DNA from: JADGGM01 sp025449955
GTDB lineage: Bacteria; Gemmatimonadota; Gemmatimonadetes; Gemmatimonadales; Gemmatimonadaceae
NCBI GenBank assembly: GCA_036554285.1
Contig: DATBNO010000042.1
Coordinates: 1-64,000, forward strand
DNA: 64,000 nucleotides
Direction of reading: 5' to 3'
Below are positions 1-8,184 of the stretch, in pieces. How positions within the stretch are numbered: the first letter of the stretch is position 1; each line of letters starts with the position of its first letter. The position numbers and the translations under genes are program-made. The notes under the pieces are model-generated. The model ran no database searches and had not been told where the DNA came from. It saw only the letters and a program-made list of their open reading frames with translations.

Positions 1-429
1 ACGGTGGGCGACGTTGGCGAGGAGCGCGATGGAGCCGCCCACGAACGCGGCGCCGAGCACCGTCAACCACGCCGAGACGTGACCCTGGCGCGCGGTGGCG
101 ATGCCCGAGCGCGGAATCGACACCGAGTCGCCGTTCCAGTGTACGTTCTGCGCGTAGTGATACGCCACGTTGCGCGTGGACGTGGTGTGCGAGACCTCCA
201 TCAATAGCGCAAGCGAATCGATATCGGTGAGCGTGCCTTTCACGCGGAACACGCCGGGGCCGAGTCGCGGGGCAATCGCGGGGATTTCGGAATCGGCGAG
301 CGTGAGCTCGACGGTACGGCCGGGCTGCAGCTCGTTGACCGGCGTCACGGGATACGTGACGCACGCGGCGCCGGTGATCACGAGGAGAGCGGGGGCGAAG
401 CGGCGCAACTTCCCAAACGCGGACGTCAT
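1..429 (-). CDS. Secreted or lipid-anchored protein of unknown function, 3' part outside the window
   Basis: An open frame of 143 codons runs from an ATG at 429 to the window edge without a stop, so the C-terminus is missing. The first 24 residues are a positively charged start (KLRR), a hydrophobic stretch (FAPALLVITG) and then AAC. This looks like a Sec signal, possibly with a non-canonical lipobox. The next 80 residues are rich in beta-strand-like patterns (GRTVELTLAD, GVFRVKGTLTDID) and the visible end is another hydrophobic segment (VLGAAFVGGSIALLANVA). I do not recognise a family. It is transcribed away from the PadR-ADOP pair, so the 430-741 gap is a divergent promoter region. Confidence 0.6.
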   Translation of the reverse strand, partial: MTSAFGKLRRFAPALLVITGAACVTYPVTPVNELQPGRTVELTLADSEIPAIAPRLGPGVFRVKGTLTDIDSLALLMEVSHTTSTRNVAYHYAQNVHWNGDSVSIPRSGIATARQGHVSAWLTVLGAAFVGGSIALLANVAHR

Positions 430-681
430 GGCGGATCCCGTAGCGAGCCTCTGACCCCGGTGGCGCAACGCCGCGCCATCGAAACCGGCGAACCCTGGTC
501 GGCGGTCGAGCGGCCGTCGAGGCTCTTTCCATTCTCTACGCTGCGCCGCGCGGCACCGTTGCGGGCCCGAGGGCGCCGCCTAACGCGCGCGTGTCAGCGC
601 GGGGCCAGTGGCTTGTCAGGATCGCGTCATCCGTTTGGGGATCCCAAGCCGGAGGCGCTCCCGTCGGGTTGGCGGTCAACA
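430..681. other. Divergent intergenic region without a gene
   Basis: No reading frame here looks coding on either strand. It contains one copy of the dispersed heptamer GCCTAAC at 578-584. Together with the palindrome at 682-694 it separates the truncated exported protein (minus) from padR (plus). Apart from these I see nothing specific. Confidence 0.4.
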
Positions 682-711
682 CTTGACAGTCAAGAGGAAA
701 GCGCGCATCGT
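682..711 (+). promoter_or_regulatory. Candidate padR promoter with palindromic operator
   Basis: Positions 682-694 read CTTGACAGTCAAG, a perfect 6-bp inverted repeat around a central A. The same bases give a consensus -35 box TTGACA (683-688), followed 17 nt later by CATCGT (706-711), a weak -10. The padR GTG lies about 30 nt downstream. A palindrome lying on the -35 of a PadR gene is what autorepression would need. That role is an inference; the symmetry is directly visible. Confidence 0.4.
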
Positions 712-741
712 GCGGCCAGACCCCCACGCGATGAGTGCCAC

Positions 742-1077
742 GTGACCGAGCCGAACACCGACGTGATCCAGGGCACGCTCGACCTGCTCATCCTCAAGAC
801 GCTGAGCCTCGAGCCCATGCACGGCTTCGGCATCGCGCGGCGCATCGAGCAGATCTCGCGCAACGTGTTTCGCATCAATCCCGGATCGTTGCTCACGGCG
901 CTGCAGCGTCTCGAGCGCGCGGGCTGGTTGGACGCCGAGTGGCGGCGCACGGAGCACGCGCGCCGGGCGCGGTACTATTCGCTGACGCGCGCGGGGCGCA
1001 AACAGCTCGAGGTGGAAGCGTCCACCTGGAACCAGCGCGCCTCGGCGATCGCCCGGCTGCTCAAGGCGGAGGCCTGA
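742..1077 (+). CDS. PadR family transcriptional regulator
   Basis: A 111-residue protein matching the PadR N-terminal winged helix: QGTLDLLILKTLSLEPMHG near residues 9-27, then GIARRIEQIS, SLLTALQRLERAGWLDAEW and YYSLTRAGRKQL. PadR proteins are dimeric repressors. The GTG at 742 is chosen because it directly precedes TEPNTDVIQGTLDLL; the longer upstream frame has no family similarity, and the ATG at 731 runs into a stop. The ADOP permease starts 4 nt after its stop. This tight PadR-ADOP pairing is common in Acidobacteria and Gemmatimonadota, so the regulator very probably controls the permease gene. Confidence 0.9.
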   Translation: MTEPNTDVIQGTLDLLILKTLSLEPMHGFGIARRIEQISRNVFRINPGSLLTALQRLERAGWLDAEWRRTEHARRARYYSLTRAGRKQLEVEASTWNQRASAIARLLKAEA

Positions 1078-1081
1078 CGAT

Positions 1082-3742
1082 ATGTCGATCTGGCGGCAGG
1101 TATCGCGCGGCGTGCGCGCGTTGATGCGTCGCGCGGACACGGATCGCGACGTCGACGACGAGGTGCAGCACTACGTCGACCAGGCCACGGCGGCGCACGT
1201 GGCGCGGGGACTGTTGCCCGAGGCGGCGCGCCGCGCGGCGATGATCGAGGTGGGCAATCCGACGGTGGTGCGCGAGCGCGTCCGCGACTACGGGTGGGAG
1301 AACATCCCCGCGAGCCTGGCCTGCGACATCGCGCTGGCGCTCCGCCGGCTGCGCAAGAGCCCGAGCTTCACCGTGGTCGCGGTGCTGACGCTGGCGTTAG
1401 GCATCGGCGCGGCGACGGCCATCTTCGGCGCCGTCAATCCGATTCTGTTCGAGCCGCTCGCGTACCCACGGGCGGACCGCGTGGTGATGGTGTCCGACGT
1501 GCGCGCCGACGGCTCGCGCCTCGAGACCACGTACGGCACCTTCGTCGAGCTCTCGCAACGGAGCCGCGACTTCGAGGCGCTCGCGGCGAGCGACGCCTGG
1601 CAGCCGGCCTTGTCCGGCGACGGCGACCCGGAGCGCCTGGTGGGCCAGCGCGTGAGCGCCACTTATTTCCGCGCGTTAGGCATTGCGCCGATGCTCGGCC
1701 GCGCCTTTACCGGCGCCGAAGACCAGCCGGGCGGCGCGAACGTGGTCATCGTGAGCGCAGGGTTGGCCGCCCGGCGCTTCGGCGGCGCCGCGACCATCAT
1801 TGGGCGGGTGATCCATCTGCAGGGGGACCCGTACACGGTGATCGGCGTCATGCCGGCGGGTTTCGACAACGTGCTGTCGCCGCGGGCGGACGTGTGGGCG
1901 CCGCTCAGGCTCAACGCGCACGCCACGTTCGAGAGCCGCGAGTGGGGGCATCATCAGTCGATCGTTGGGCGGCTGGCGCCGGGTATCACGGTGGAGCGGG
2001 CGCGGCGCGATCTCGACGCAATTGCCCGGACGCCGGTGGCCGATTTTCCGCGTCCCGAGTGGGCCAAGCTCGGGAGCGGGTTTCTGGTGCACTCGCTGCA
2101 GTACGATGTGACGAGCGGCGTCCGACCGGCGCTGCTGGCGATTCTGGGTGCCGTGGCGCTGCTGCTCGCCATCGCGTGCGTGAACGTGACCAATCTGTTG
2201 CTGGCCCGCGGCGCCCAACGGACCGAGGAGTTCGCGATGCGGGTCGCGTTAGGCGCGGGGCGCTCGCGGCTGGTGCGGCAGCTGCTCACCGAGAGCTTGG
2301 TGCTGGCGGTGTGCGGCGGCGCGCTGGCGTTCGGCGTCGCGGCGGTCGGCGTGCAAGCGCTCGAGGCGCTCACGCCGCCGGACGTTCCGCGCGCGGCGGC
2401 CATGGGGCTCGATGGCCGTGCGTTCGCCTTTGCGTTCGTGGTGACGGCGATCATCGGGCTCGGGGTGGGCGTCGTGCCGGCGCTTCGCGCATCGCGCGTC
2501 GCGTTAGGCGGAGCGCTGCAGCGCGGCTCGCGCCGATTGGCGAGCGGGCACGCGGCCACGCGCCGCCTGCTGGTGGTGGCCGAGGTGGCGTTGGCGCTGG
2601 TGCTGCTCGTGGGGGCGGGACTGTTGTTGCGGAGCCTCGATCGCCTCTTTGCCGTCGCGCCCGGGTTCGATCCGGAGCGCCTGCTCACGATGCAGGTGGA
2701 CGCATCGGGCCATCGCTACGATGCCGACAGCTCACGGCTGCAATACTTCATACAAGTGCTCGACGCGGTGCGCGGGGTGCCGGGCGTTGCGTCGGCCGCG
2801 TTCACGAGCCAACTGCCCTTGTCGGGCGACATGGACGGCTACGGCGTCGTGTTTCAGGATGCGGCGGCGTCGGGTGGCGATGAGGGCTCGGCGTTGCGTT
2901 ACGCCGTGTCGCCCGGCTACTTCGCGACGATGGGGATCTCGCTGCGCGACGGCCGCCTGCTCGATGGGCACGACGTGTCGGGCGCACCGGAGGCGGTGCT
3001 GATCAACGAATCATTCGCCAAGCGGCGATTCCCCGGTCGCAGCGCGATCGGCCAGCGGATGCGCATGGGTCCGGAGAACGAGGCGCAGGGACGGCCATGG
3101 GACTACGTGGTCGGCGTGGTGGGCGACGTCAAGCAGACGTCGCTCGCGGTTGCCCAACCGGACGAAATGTACGTGGCGGCGGGGCAGTGGCTGTGGGTGG
3201 AGAACGTGCAGTCGCTCGTCATCCGCGCGCGGGGGGATGCCGCGGCGCTCGTTCCGTTAGTCAAGCGCGCCGTGTGGTCGGTGGACGCGGACGTGCCGAT
3301 CACGCGCGTGGCGACGATGCCGGAGCTGGTGGCGCGGTCGGCGGCCGAGCGGCGGTTCGCGCTGATCGTGTTCGCCGCGTTCGCGGCGGCGGCGCTGGTG
3401 CTGGCGGCGATCGGCCTGTACGGCGTGCTGTCGGGGAGCGTGTCGGAGCGGCTGCGCGAGATCGGCGTGCGGTCTGCGTTAGGCGCGACGCGCGGCCAGA
3501 TCGTGGGGCTGGTGGTGCGCGAGGGGATGGGGCTGACGCTGGTGGGGGTGGCGATCGGCTTGGCGGCCGCGGTGGCGGCGAGCCGTGCGCTGGTGACGCT
3601 GCTCTTCGGCGTGTCGCGCCTCGATCCGCTCACGTACGCGGGCGTGATCGCGCTGCTGGCCGGCGTGTCGGCGGTGGCGTGCTGGATTCCGGCGGCGCGG
3701 GCGGCGCGCGTGGATCCGTCGATCACGCTGCGCGCGGAGTGA
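1082..3742 (+). CDS. ADOP-type ABC transporter permease (MacB/FtsX-like, duplicated)
   Basis: An 886-residue membrane protein with the layout of acidobacterial duplicated orphan permeases. There is an N-terminal segment of about 80 residues (DDEVQHYVDQ, typical of the family), a first membrane helix near residues 96-118 (VVAVLTLALGIGAATAIF), a periplasmic MacB-like domain, a first FtsX core near 350-470 (LLAIACVNVTNLLLARGA) and a second near 760-880 ending AARAARVDPSITLR. No ATPase is encoded beside it, hence 'orphan'. MacB relatives couple a cytoplasmic ATPase to movement of a periplasmic domain; the substrate here is unknown. It is co-transcribed with padR. Leu-Gly pairs in it are repeatedly written TTA-GGC (for example at 1397). 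Confidence 0.9.
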   Translation: MSIWRQVSRGVRALMRRADTDRDVDDEVQHYVDQATAAHVARGLLPEAARRAAMIEVGNPTVVRERVRDYGWENIPASLACDIALALRRLRKSPSFTVVAVLTLALGIGAATAIFGAVNPILFEPLAYPRADRVVMVSDVRADGSRLETTYGTFVELSQRSRDFEALAASDAWQPALSGDGDPERLVGQRVSATYFRALGIAPMLGRAFTGAEDQPGGANVVIVSAGLAARRFGGAATIIGRVIHLQGDPYTVIGVMPAGFDNVLSPRADVWAPLRLNAHATFESREWGHHQSIVGRLAPGITVERARRDLDAIARTPVADFPRPEWAKLGSGFLVHSLQYDVTSGVRPALLAILGAVALLLAIACVNVTNLLLARGAQRTEEFAMRVALGAGRSRLVRQLLTESLVLAVCGGALAFGVAAVGVQALEALTPPDVPRAAAMGLDGRAFAFAFVVTAIIGLGVGVVPALRASRVALGGALQRGSRRLASGHAATRRLLVVAEVALALVLLVGAGLLLRSLDRLFAVAPGFDPERLLTMQVDASGHRYDADSSRLQYFIQVLDAVRGVPGVASAAFTSQLPLSGDMDGYGVVFQDAAASGGDEGSALRYAVSPGYFATMGISLRDGRLLDGHDVSGAPEAVLINESFAKRRFPGRSAIGQRMRMGPENEAQGRPWDYVVGVVGDVKQTSLAVAQPDEMYVAAGQWLWVENVQSLVIRARGDAAALVPLVKRAVWSVDADVPITRVATMPELVARSAAERRFALIVFAAFAAAALVLAAIGLYGVLSGSVSERLREIGVRSALGATRGQIVGLVVREGMGLTLVGVAIGLAAAVAASRALVTLLFGVSRLDPLTYAGVIALLAGVSAVACWIPAARAARVDPSITLRAE

Positions 3743-3750
3743 CGCGAGCC

Positions 3751-3788
3751 GTAGGCGCGCCGCGCCGCTGCGATCGCGGCGCGCCTAC
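3751..3788. terminator. Bidirectional stem-loop between convergent genes
   Basis: A perfect 14-bp inverted repeat (GTAGGCGCGCCGCG at 3751-3764 and its complement at 3775-3788) with a 10-nt loop sits between the ADOP stop and the stop of the outer-membrane gene. There is no T-run on either side, so it may act as a Rho-assisted or mRNA-protecting hairpin rather than a textbook intrinsic terminator. Confidence 0.65.
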
Positions 3789-3796
3789 CCGATAGG

Positions 3797-4363
3797 TCAG
3801 TTACCGAAGTTGATGCCGATCGTGATCGGAATCATCTCCATCCGTTGGCCCGGCGTGAACACGTAATGGTAGCGCGCCTCGCCGAACAGGCTCGACTTGC
3901 CGAGCGCGATGCGGAGGCCCACACCGCCATTGATGCCGAAGTCGTTGTCGCTCGTGTTGCCCGATGCGACCACCTCACTCCCCGAGGTGCGGACGCGATA
4001 GCGGTCGTTGTAATAGCCGACGCCGGCGATGAGGTACGGGGTCACCGGTGCGTGCGGCGTGTTGCTGAGGTTGGCGACCAGGTTCGCGTTCAGCGTCCAC
4101 ACCTGCAGCGTCCGCGCGTCCGTCACCTTCGTGGGCAGCGAGTTGAACATGCCGTCGATGCGGAAGCCTAACGGAGAGTCGGGCCCGCGGAACGACAGGT
4201 CGGCGAGCACGTTGTAGCCGGTCTTGTTGACGTTGCTCAGCGCGCCCACCGGAATCGTGACGCCGCCGCCGACGCCAAGCCCGACTTGCGCACGGGCGAC
4301 CGACGGCGCCGCCGCGGCGCCCAGCGCGAGGATGACACTCGGAATGACCATGGTAACGCGCAT
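3797..4363 (-). CDS. Outer-membrane beta-barrel protein (OMP_b-brl-like)
   Basis: A 188-residue protein with a signal peptide of about 25 residues (MRVTMVIPSVILALG then APSVARAQ). Alternating strands follow, typical of small 8-stranded barrels: GLGVGGGVTIPVGAL, GYNVLADLSFRG, PYLIAGVGYYNDRY, GINGGVGLRIALG, LFGEARYHYVF. It ends in a hydrophobic last strand (IPITIGINFGN). The ATG at 4363 is preferred over an upstream frame because it begins the signal peptide and has a GGAG 9 nt upstream. It faces the ADOP permease gene and is probably monocistronic. Role unknown beyond a likely outer-membrane location. Confidence 0.75.
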   Translation of the reverse strand: MRVTMVIPSVILALGAAAAPSVARAQVGLGVGGGVTIPVGALSNVNKTGYNVLADLSFRGPDSPLGFRIDGMFNSLPTKVTDARTLQVWTLNANLVANLSNTPHAPVTPYLIAGVGYYNDRYRVRTSGSEVVASGNTSDNDFGINGGVGLRIALGKSSLFGEARYHYVFTPGQRMEMIPITIGINFGN

Positions 4364-4651
4364 AGCTGCAAACTCCAGATGAGAGTCGGGTGCACGGAGC
4401 CTGAAGGCCGGCATCTCATTGTGTGCGGCCCTCCTGCGTTGGACAGGCGCCCTGGAAGGCAAGAGCGGGACCACGGCACGCAGCGACCATGAGACACGAC
4501 GGTCAAGCGATGTTCACGCGTTGGGGCGTGACCAACCCGTGGCTTGCAAACCGGTTCGGTCCGGCTCAAGTTGTGCAACGTCTGCCCGTGGACACCGGCC
4601 GCCGTTGGCGGATCCGTCGCGCTCCATTTCTCTCAACCGAGGGACCCACAC

Positions 4652-4912
4652 ATGTACATCCTCTGGTGGATCATCGTCGGATTGATCGCCGGCTACATCA
4701 CCGGCAAGCTGATGAAGGGGTCGGGCTATGGCGCGCTGATGGACATCGTGGTCGGCATCGTGGGCGCGATCATCGGCGGGTTCATCATGCGCGCGGTGGG
4801 TATGGCCGGCAGCGGCGGCGCGATCTACACGATCCTCGTCGCGATACTCGGCGCGGTGATCCTGACGTTCATCGTGCGGCTGGTGTCGGGCGGGCGGCGC
4901 GCGCAGCTCTGA
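4652..4912 (+). CDS. GlsB/YeaQ/YmgE family stress-response membrane protein
   Basis: An 86-residue protein of three membrane helices with the family's glycine pattern: MYILWWIIVGLIAGYITGKL, then MDIVVGIVGAIIGGFIMRAVG and a third helix YTILVAILGAVILTFIVRLV. It is also known as transglycosylase-associated protein, although no enzymatic activity is established. The ATG at 4652 has GAGGGA 7 nt upstream. It stands alone, ending at a strong hairpin. Members are often induced by general stress. Confidence 0.88.
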   Translation: MYILWWIIVGLIAGYITGKLMKGSGYGALMDIVVGIVGAIIGGFIMRAVGMAGSGGAIYTILVAILGAVILTFIVRLVSGGRRAQL

Positions 4913-4946
4913 TCGCCGGCGGGGCCAACGACTAACGCCTAACGGA

Positions 4947-4976
4947 GACGCGGCGGGCCGGGCGCCCCGCCGCGTC
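4947..4976. terminator. GC-rich bidirectional terminator-like hairpin
   Basis: An 11-bp perfect stem (GACGCGGCGGG at 4947-4957, complement at 4966-4976) with an 8-nt loop lies between the GlsB-like gene and the convergent gene ending at 4984. There is no T-run. One GCCTAAC heptamer lies just upstream. Confidence 0.6.
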
Positions 4977-4983
4977 GCGCGTT

Positions 4984-5346
4984 TCACACGCGGCCGCTGA
5001 GCGCGTCGTCCAACAGCTTGACCGCGGCCGGCGGGTCCGCCACCTCCACCACGAGACGGTGATAGTGCTCGTGATCGAGCTCGATCACGATCGTGTGATC
5101 GGGATCGTGCACGTCATAGAACACCGCACCGTCGTGCTGATAGAACGTGCCCGCCGTCAGGACGCCGGGGATCTGCGTCCCGGGCATGCGGAACCCGTGC
5201 CACCATCCGCGCGCGGGCTCCGAATCGATGCGCACCGACGTGATGTGCGCGAGCGGAATCTCCAGCCGGCTCTTCAGCGCCCACATCTTGTCCCACCCAT
5301 CCACGTCGAATCGGACGCGATCGCCCTCGACCGAGATCTCGACCAT
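4984..5346 (-). CDS. Small conserved protein with a PH-like fold (hypothetical)
   Basis: A 120-residue soluble protein without signal or membrane segment. The pattern VEISVEGDRVRFDVDGWDKM, LEIPLAHITSVRIDSE, GWWHGFRMPGT, GTFYQHDGAVFYDVHDPDHT, IVIELDHEHYHRLVVEV resembles bacterial PH-like proteins found mainly in actinobacteria, whose biochemical role is not established. The start at 5346 is chosen because GGAGAG precedes that ATG and the longer frame reads as non-coding. It converges on the GlsB-like gene and diverges from the methyltransferase gene; no functional link is evident. Confidence 0.6.
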   Translation of the reverse strand: MVEISVEGDRVRFDVDGWDKMWALKSRLEIPLAHITSVRIDSEPARGWWHGFRMPGTQIPGVLTAGTFYQHDGAVFYDVHDPDHTIVIELDHEHYHRLVVEVADPPAAVKLLDDALSGRV

Positions 5347-5595
5347 GTGCGCTCTCCAGCGAGCTCGGCAACGCTCGGGTTGAACCAGGGCCAGCGACGT
5401 CTTCCGCGGTAGGACGATAGGGGATGCGGCGGCGGCGTCAAGCGCCAGCGCTCGACGACACGCTCGCGTGTCGCGCTCGCTTCTTCGCCGAATCTTGGTA
5501 CATCGGGCGCATGACTTGCCCATGATGCGTGGACAGAGATCGCGCCGGCATCATCGCGCGCATGTGCGTTCATTGTGCCCAAGGAATCACCGCCG

Positions 5596-6408
5596 ATGGT
5601 CGTTCGCGCCGACGTTCGCGCATTTTACGATGAGTTCCTGGAGTCGCGGATGGTGCAGTACCGGTTGTTCGGCAACCGGCGCATCGAGTTGGCCGCGCGG
5701 CGCATCGAGCCATACATCCATCGTGATCATCGCGTGCTGGACGTCGGATGCGGCATCGGCATCGTGACCGAGCGCATCGCGGCGCGCGCGCGCCGCGGGC
5801 GCGTGTGGGGAATCGATCTGAGTCCGCGCAACGTGTGGTACGCGGCGCACACCGTGCGGAAATCGAACGTGTCGTTTTTCACCGCCGACGTGCTGGGCGA
5901 GGGCGAGCAGATCAGGGCGCAGACGGGCGGCGCGTTCGACGTGATCACGATGGTCGACGTAATCGAGCACATCCCCGAAGCCGACCGGCCGGCGCTGTTC
6001 GCCAGCCTGCGGGCCTTGAGCGCGCCTAACGCAATGCTGGTGCTCACGTATCCGAGCCCGCAGTACCAACGGTGGCTGCAGGCCAACCGGCCGCAGGAGC
6101 TGCAGATCATCGACAACGTGGTCGAGCTGCCCGCGCTGCTCGACGAGACGGGGGCCGCCGGCTACGGGCTGCGCCACTACTCGCTCGAGGACGTGTGGAT
6201 GCGCAATCAATACGCGCACTGCGTGCTGCAGACCGATGAGGCGGTCGCCACGCCCGCGCGCGCCGAGCGATCGTTAGGCCAGGAGATCGGGCAGCGGGTG
6301 CAGCGGGCGACGCGCAATGCCTTCCTCGTGCCGTGGCGGCGGTGGCGATTCGTGACGCGCGTGCTGAACGAAGAACAACGGGAAAGCCCACGCGCCGTCG
6401 ATCCGTGA
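5596..6408 (+). CDS. Class I SAM-dependent methyltransferase
   Basis: A 270-residue soluble protein with the Rossmann methyltransferase motifs: motif I VLDVGCGIG near residues 47-55, the acidic GIDLS near 73, DVITMVDVIEHIPEADR as motif IV region, and a strand-6-like MLVLTYPSP. The substrate cannot be read from sequence; relatives include methyltransferases of cell-surface glycan clusters. The ATG at 5596 is preferred to the GTG at 5575 because AAGGA lies 10 nt upstream of it. It is a single gene; the convergent neighbour ends at 6482. Confidence 0.8.
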   Translation: MVVRADVRAFYDEFLESRMVQYRLFGNRRIELAARRIEPYIHRDHRVLDVGCGIGIVTERIAARARRGRVWGIDLSPRNVWYAAHTVRKSNVSFFTADVLGEGEQIRAQTGGAFDVITMVDVIEHIPEADRPALFASLRALSAPNAMLVLTYPSPQYQRWLQANRPQELQIIDNVVELPALLDETGAAGYGLRHYSLEDVWMRNQYAHCVLQTDEAVATPARAERSLGQEIGQRVQRATRNAFLVPWRRWRFVTRVLNEEQRESPRAVDP

Positions 6409-6481
6409 AGGCTCCCGGGGGAGAGCACGACCCGTATCGGCGGCGCGTGAACCCAGGCCACCGTTAGGCAACGGCGACGGC

Positions 6482-6991
6482 TTACCGCGCGCCGTCCGGC
6501 GACACGAACGCCATCGTCGCCTTCGCACCGTCACCGCCGCCCACGTTCACATCCACTTCCTGTCCCGCCCGATAGCCGCTGGTGATCACGCCATGGAGCA
6601 GCATCTTGCCGTTGGCGGTTCCGCTGCCGAACAGCTCGGCCGTGAACGACTTGGACGGATCACGCGAATCGTAGTCCCATCGCACGAGCACCGGCCACGC
6701 CGGGTCGATCGCGCTCTCGGGCACGCCGATGCGCTCGAGGGTCAAGCGTACGCTGCCCTTGAAGTCGCCGGACGCGTGACCGGTCCATGACGGATGGAGC
6801 GACCGAGCGACGCGGTCGGCGTCGCTGCGGATCGGTGTCGGCGTGAGCGTTCCCACCTCGAGACTCTCGGGGGGCGCGTACGCGGTTTGCATGGCTTGCG
6901 CGGATACGGCAGCAGGAACGGCGCCGGCCAACAAAGTCGCGACGGCGACGAGCGCGGTAGCGCGCGGCAATTCGAAAGTGCGACCAAACAT
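6482..6991 (-). CDS. Exported protein of unknown function
   Basis: A 169-residue protein with a clear signal peptide of about 34 residues (TALVAVATLLAGAVPAAVSA) preceded by GGGAGG directly upstream of the ATG at 6991. The mature part has a TonB-C/energy-transducer-like middle (SLHPSWTGHASGDFKGSVRLTL, VLVRWDYDSRD) and a beta-rich end (GQEVDVNVGGG). I cannot assign a family. Its promoter must lie in the large 6992-7635 gap that it shares with pyrR. Confidence 0.6.
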   Translation of the reverse strand: MFGRTFELPRATALVAVATLLAGAVPAAVSAQAMQTAYAPPESLEVGTLTPTPIRSDADRVARSLHPSWTGHASGDFKGSVRLTLERIGVPESAIDPAWPVLVRWDYDSRDPSKSFTAELFGSGTANGKMLLHGVITSGYRAGQEVDVNVGGGDGAKATMAFVSPDGAR

Positions 6992-7271
6992 GGTGACCTC
7001 CCGGTCGGTGTCGTACGGGCTCACGACACACTGGCTGGTGTGATCGTGGCTTCGGTACTCACACTACGAATGGCCGGCCTAAACGAGGTTGAGGTGTCGT
7101 TAGGGTTTCGAGCGGACTGTGTCACAGCCCGTCAACAACGGGTCAGAATCGAAAGCGATTGGTGAAGGTTCGCGTCGAGAGGAAACCTTTTGGCGGGACG
7201 CGTCGTCCGAGGCGATCGCGTGGGGGCTCGAGGCCCACTCGGTAGTGGCGCGATTCGAACCGGCGGGGCCG

Positions 7272-7522
7272 CCCACGTAGCTGGCTGCTTCGCTCAAGTT
7301 GCAAGGATCAAAGCGGATGAACTACCGGATCACTGCGGATCGCTCGGCTGCTCGGCCTGGTTTGTCCCCCGTGTCGCTTCTTCTTTTCTGTTTTTCAATA
7401 AGAACTTCGGTCCTCCCCAATCTCGATGCCCTCGGCGCTGAGCAGCCGAGCGATCCGCCGTGATCCGGTAGTGCATCCGCCTTGATCCTTACAAACTTGA
7501 GCGAAGCAGCCAGCTATGTGGG
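7272..7522. repeat. Long imperfect inverted repeat (83-bp arms) upstream of pyrR
   Basis: The arms are 7272-7353 and 7440-7522. Aligned as reverse complements they differ at five positions and one single-base indel, about 93% identity. They enclose an 86-bp centre that is pyrimidine-rich on the plus strand and clearly more AT-rich than the region (7375-7400). The 6992-7635 gap contains no convincing gene; short frames across the arms are by-products of the repeat. Just outside the left arm, GATTCGAACC (7251-7260) is the complement of a tRNA T-loop, but no cloverleaf can be built. It may be a decayed mobile element or a large RNA hairpin in the pyr leader. Confidence 0.75.
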
Positions 7523-7568
7523 GTGGTGCGGGTTGATTCATTCTCGCGCCCCGGTTAACCTCCCTGCG

Positions 7569-7617
7569 GCGCCGCGTCGCGTGGGAGCGGCGCGAAGGCC
7601 AAAGCCGGTGAACCGGC
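7569..7617 (+). promoter_or_regulatory. Tandem hairpins in the pyrR leader
   Basis: Two small stems precede pyrR: GCGCCGC/GCGGCGC (7569-7575 with 7587-7593) and GCCGG-TGAA-CCGGC (7604-7617). PyrR of Firmicutes binds leader RNA to attenuate pyr operons, but its known anti-anti-terminator consensus is not recognisable here and no T-run follows. A regulatory role is therefore only a possibility. Confidence 0.25.
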
Positions 7618-7635
7618 GTCCTCGCTCCGGACGAC

Positions 7636-8184
7636 ATGCCCAGCCCAACCACGATTCTCGACGCGCGCGCCATGGATCGCACGCTGCGTCGCATGGCGGA
7701 TGAAATCGTCGAACTGAACGACGGCACGGACAATCTCATCATCGTCGGCATCCAGCGCCGCGGCGTTCAACTCGCCGAGCGGATCGCCGCCAGCATCAAA
7801 GCCCGCGAAGATGTGGACGTGCCGCGCGGCGCCCTCGACATCACGCTCTACCGCGACGACCTGCAAACCGTAGGTCCGCGTCCGGTGGTCGGCGCCACCA
7901 AGCTGCCTTGGAATCTCGAGAACAAGTTCGTCGTGATCGTGGACGACGTGCTGTACACGGGACGCACGGTGCGGGCAGCGCTCGACGAGCTCGCGGATTT
8001 TGGCCGGCCGGCGCGAATAGCGCTCGCGGTGCTCGTTGACCGAGGCGGCCGCGAGCTGCCGATACACGCCGACGTCGTGGGCAAGAAGGTCGACGTGGCG
8101 CCGCGCGAGCGAGTGGACGTACTCGTGGAAGAATTGGACGGAAAAGACGGCGTGGTGATCGCCCGCCGGGACGACGACGAGTGA
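7636..8184 (+). CDS. pyrR: Bifunctional pyr operon regulator / uracil phosphoribosyltransferase PyrR
   Basis: A 182-residue type I phosphoribosyltransferase. The PRPP-binding loop VVIVDDVLYTGRT is at about residues 98-110. IVGIQRRGVQLAERI and DITLYRDDL are characteristic of PyrR rather than Upp. PyrR converts uracil and PRPP to UMP and in many bacteria binds pyr mRNA in a UMP-dependent way. It heads pyrR-pyrB-pyrC; its TGA overlaps the pyrB GTG by 4 nt. No good Shine-Dalgarno precedes the ATG at 7636. Confidence 0.93.
   Translation: MPSPTTILDARAMDRTLRRMADEIVELNDGTDNLIIVGIQRRGVQLAERIAASIKAREDVDVPRGALDITLYRDDLQTVGPRPVVGATKLPWNLENKFVVIVDDVLYTGRTVRAALDELADFGRPARIALAVLVDRGGRELPIHADVVGKKVDVAPRERVDVLVEELDGKDGVVIARRDDDE

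Noticed and set aside
6460..6474. Small hairpin CCGTT-AGGC-AACGG as a terminator
   Set aside because: Only 5 bp without a T-run; it is explained by one GTTAGGC heptamer next to AACGG.
7100..7297. Short frames over the arms of the pyrR-upstream repeat
   Set aside because: The same peptide-like stretch appears from both arms only because the arms are inverted copies; no ribosome site precedes them.
7230..7345. Possible tRNA on the minus strand
   Set aside because: T-loop and a 6-bp acceptor-like stem are present, but the T-stem has two mismatches and no D-arm or anticodon arm can be drawn.
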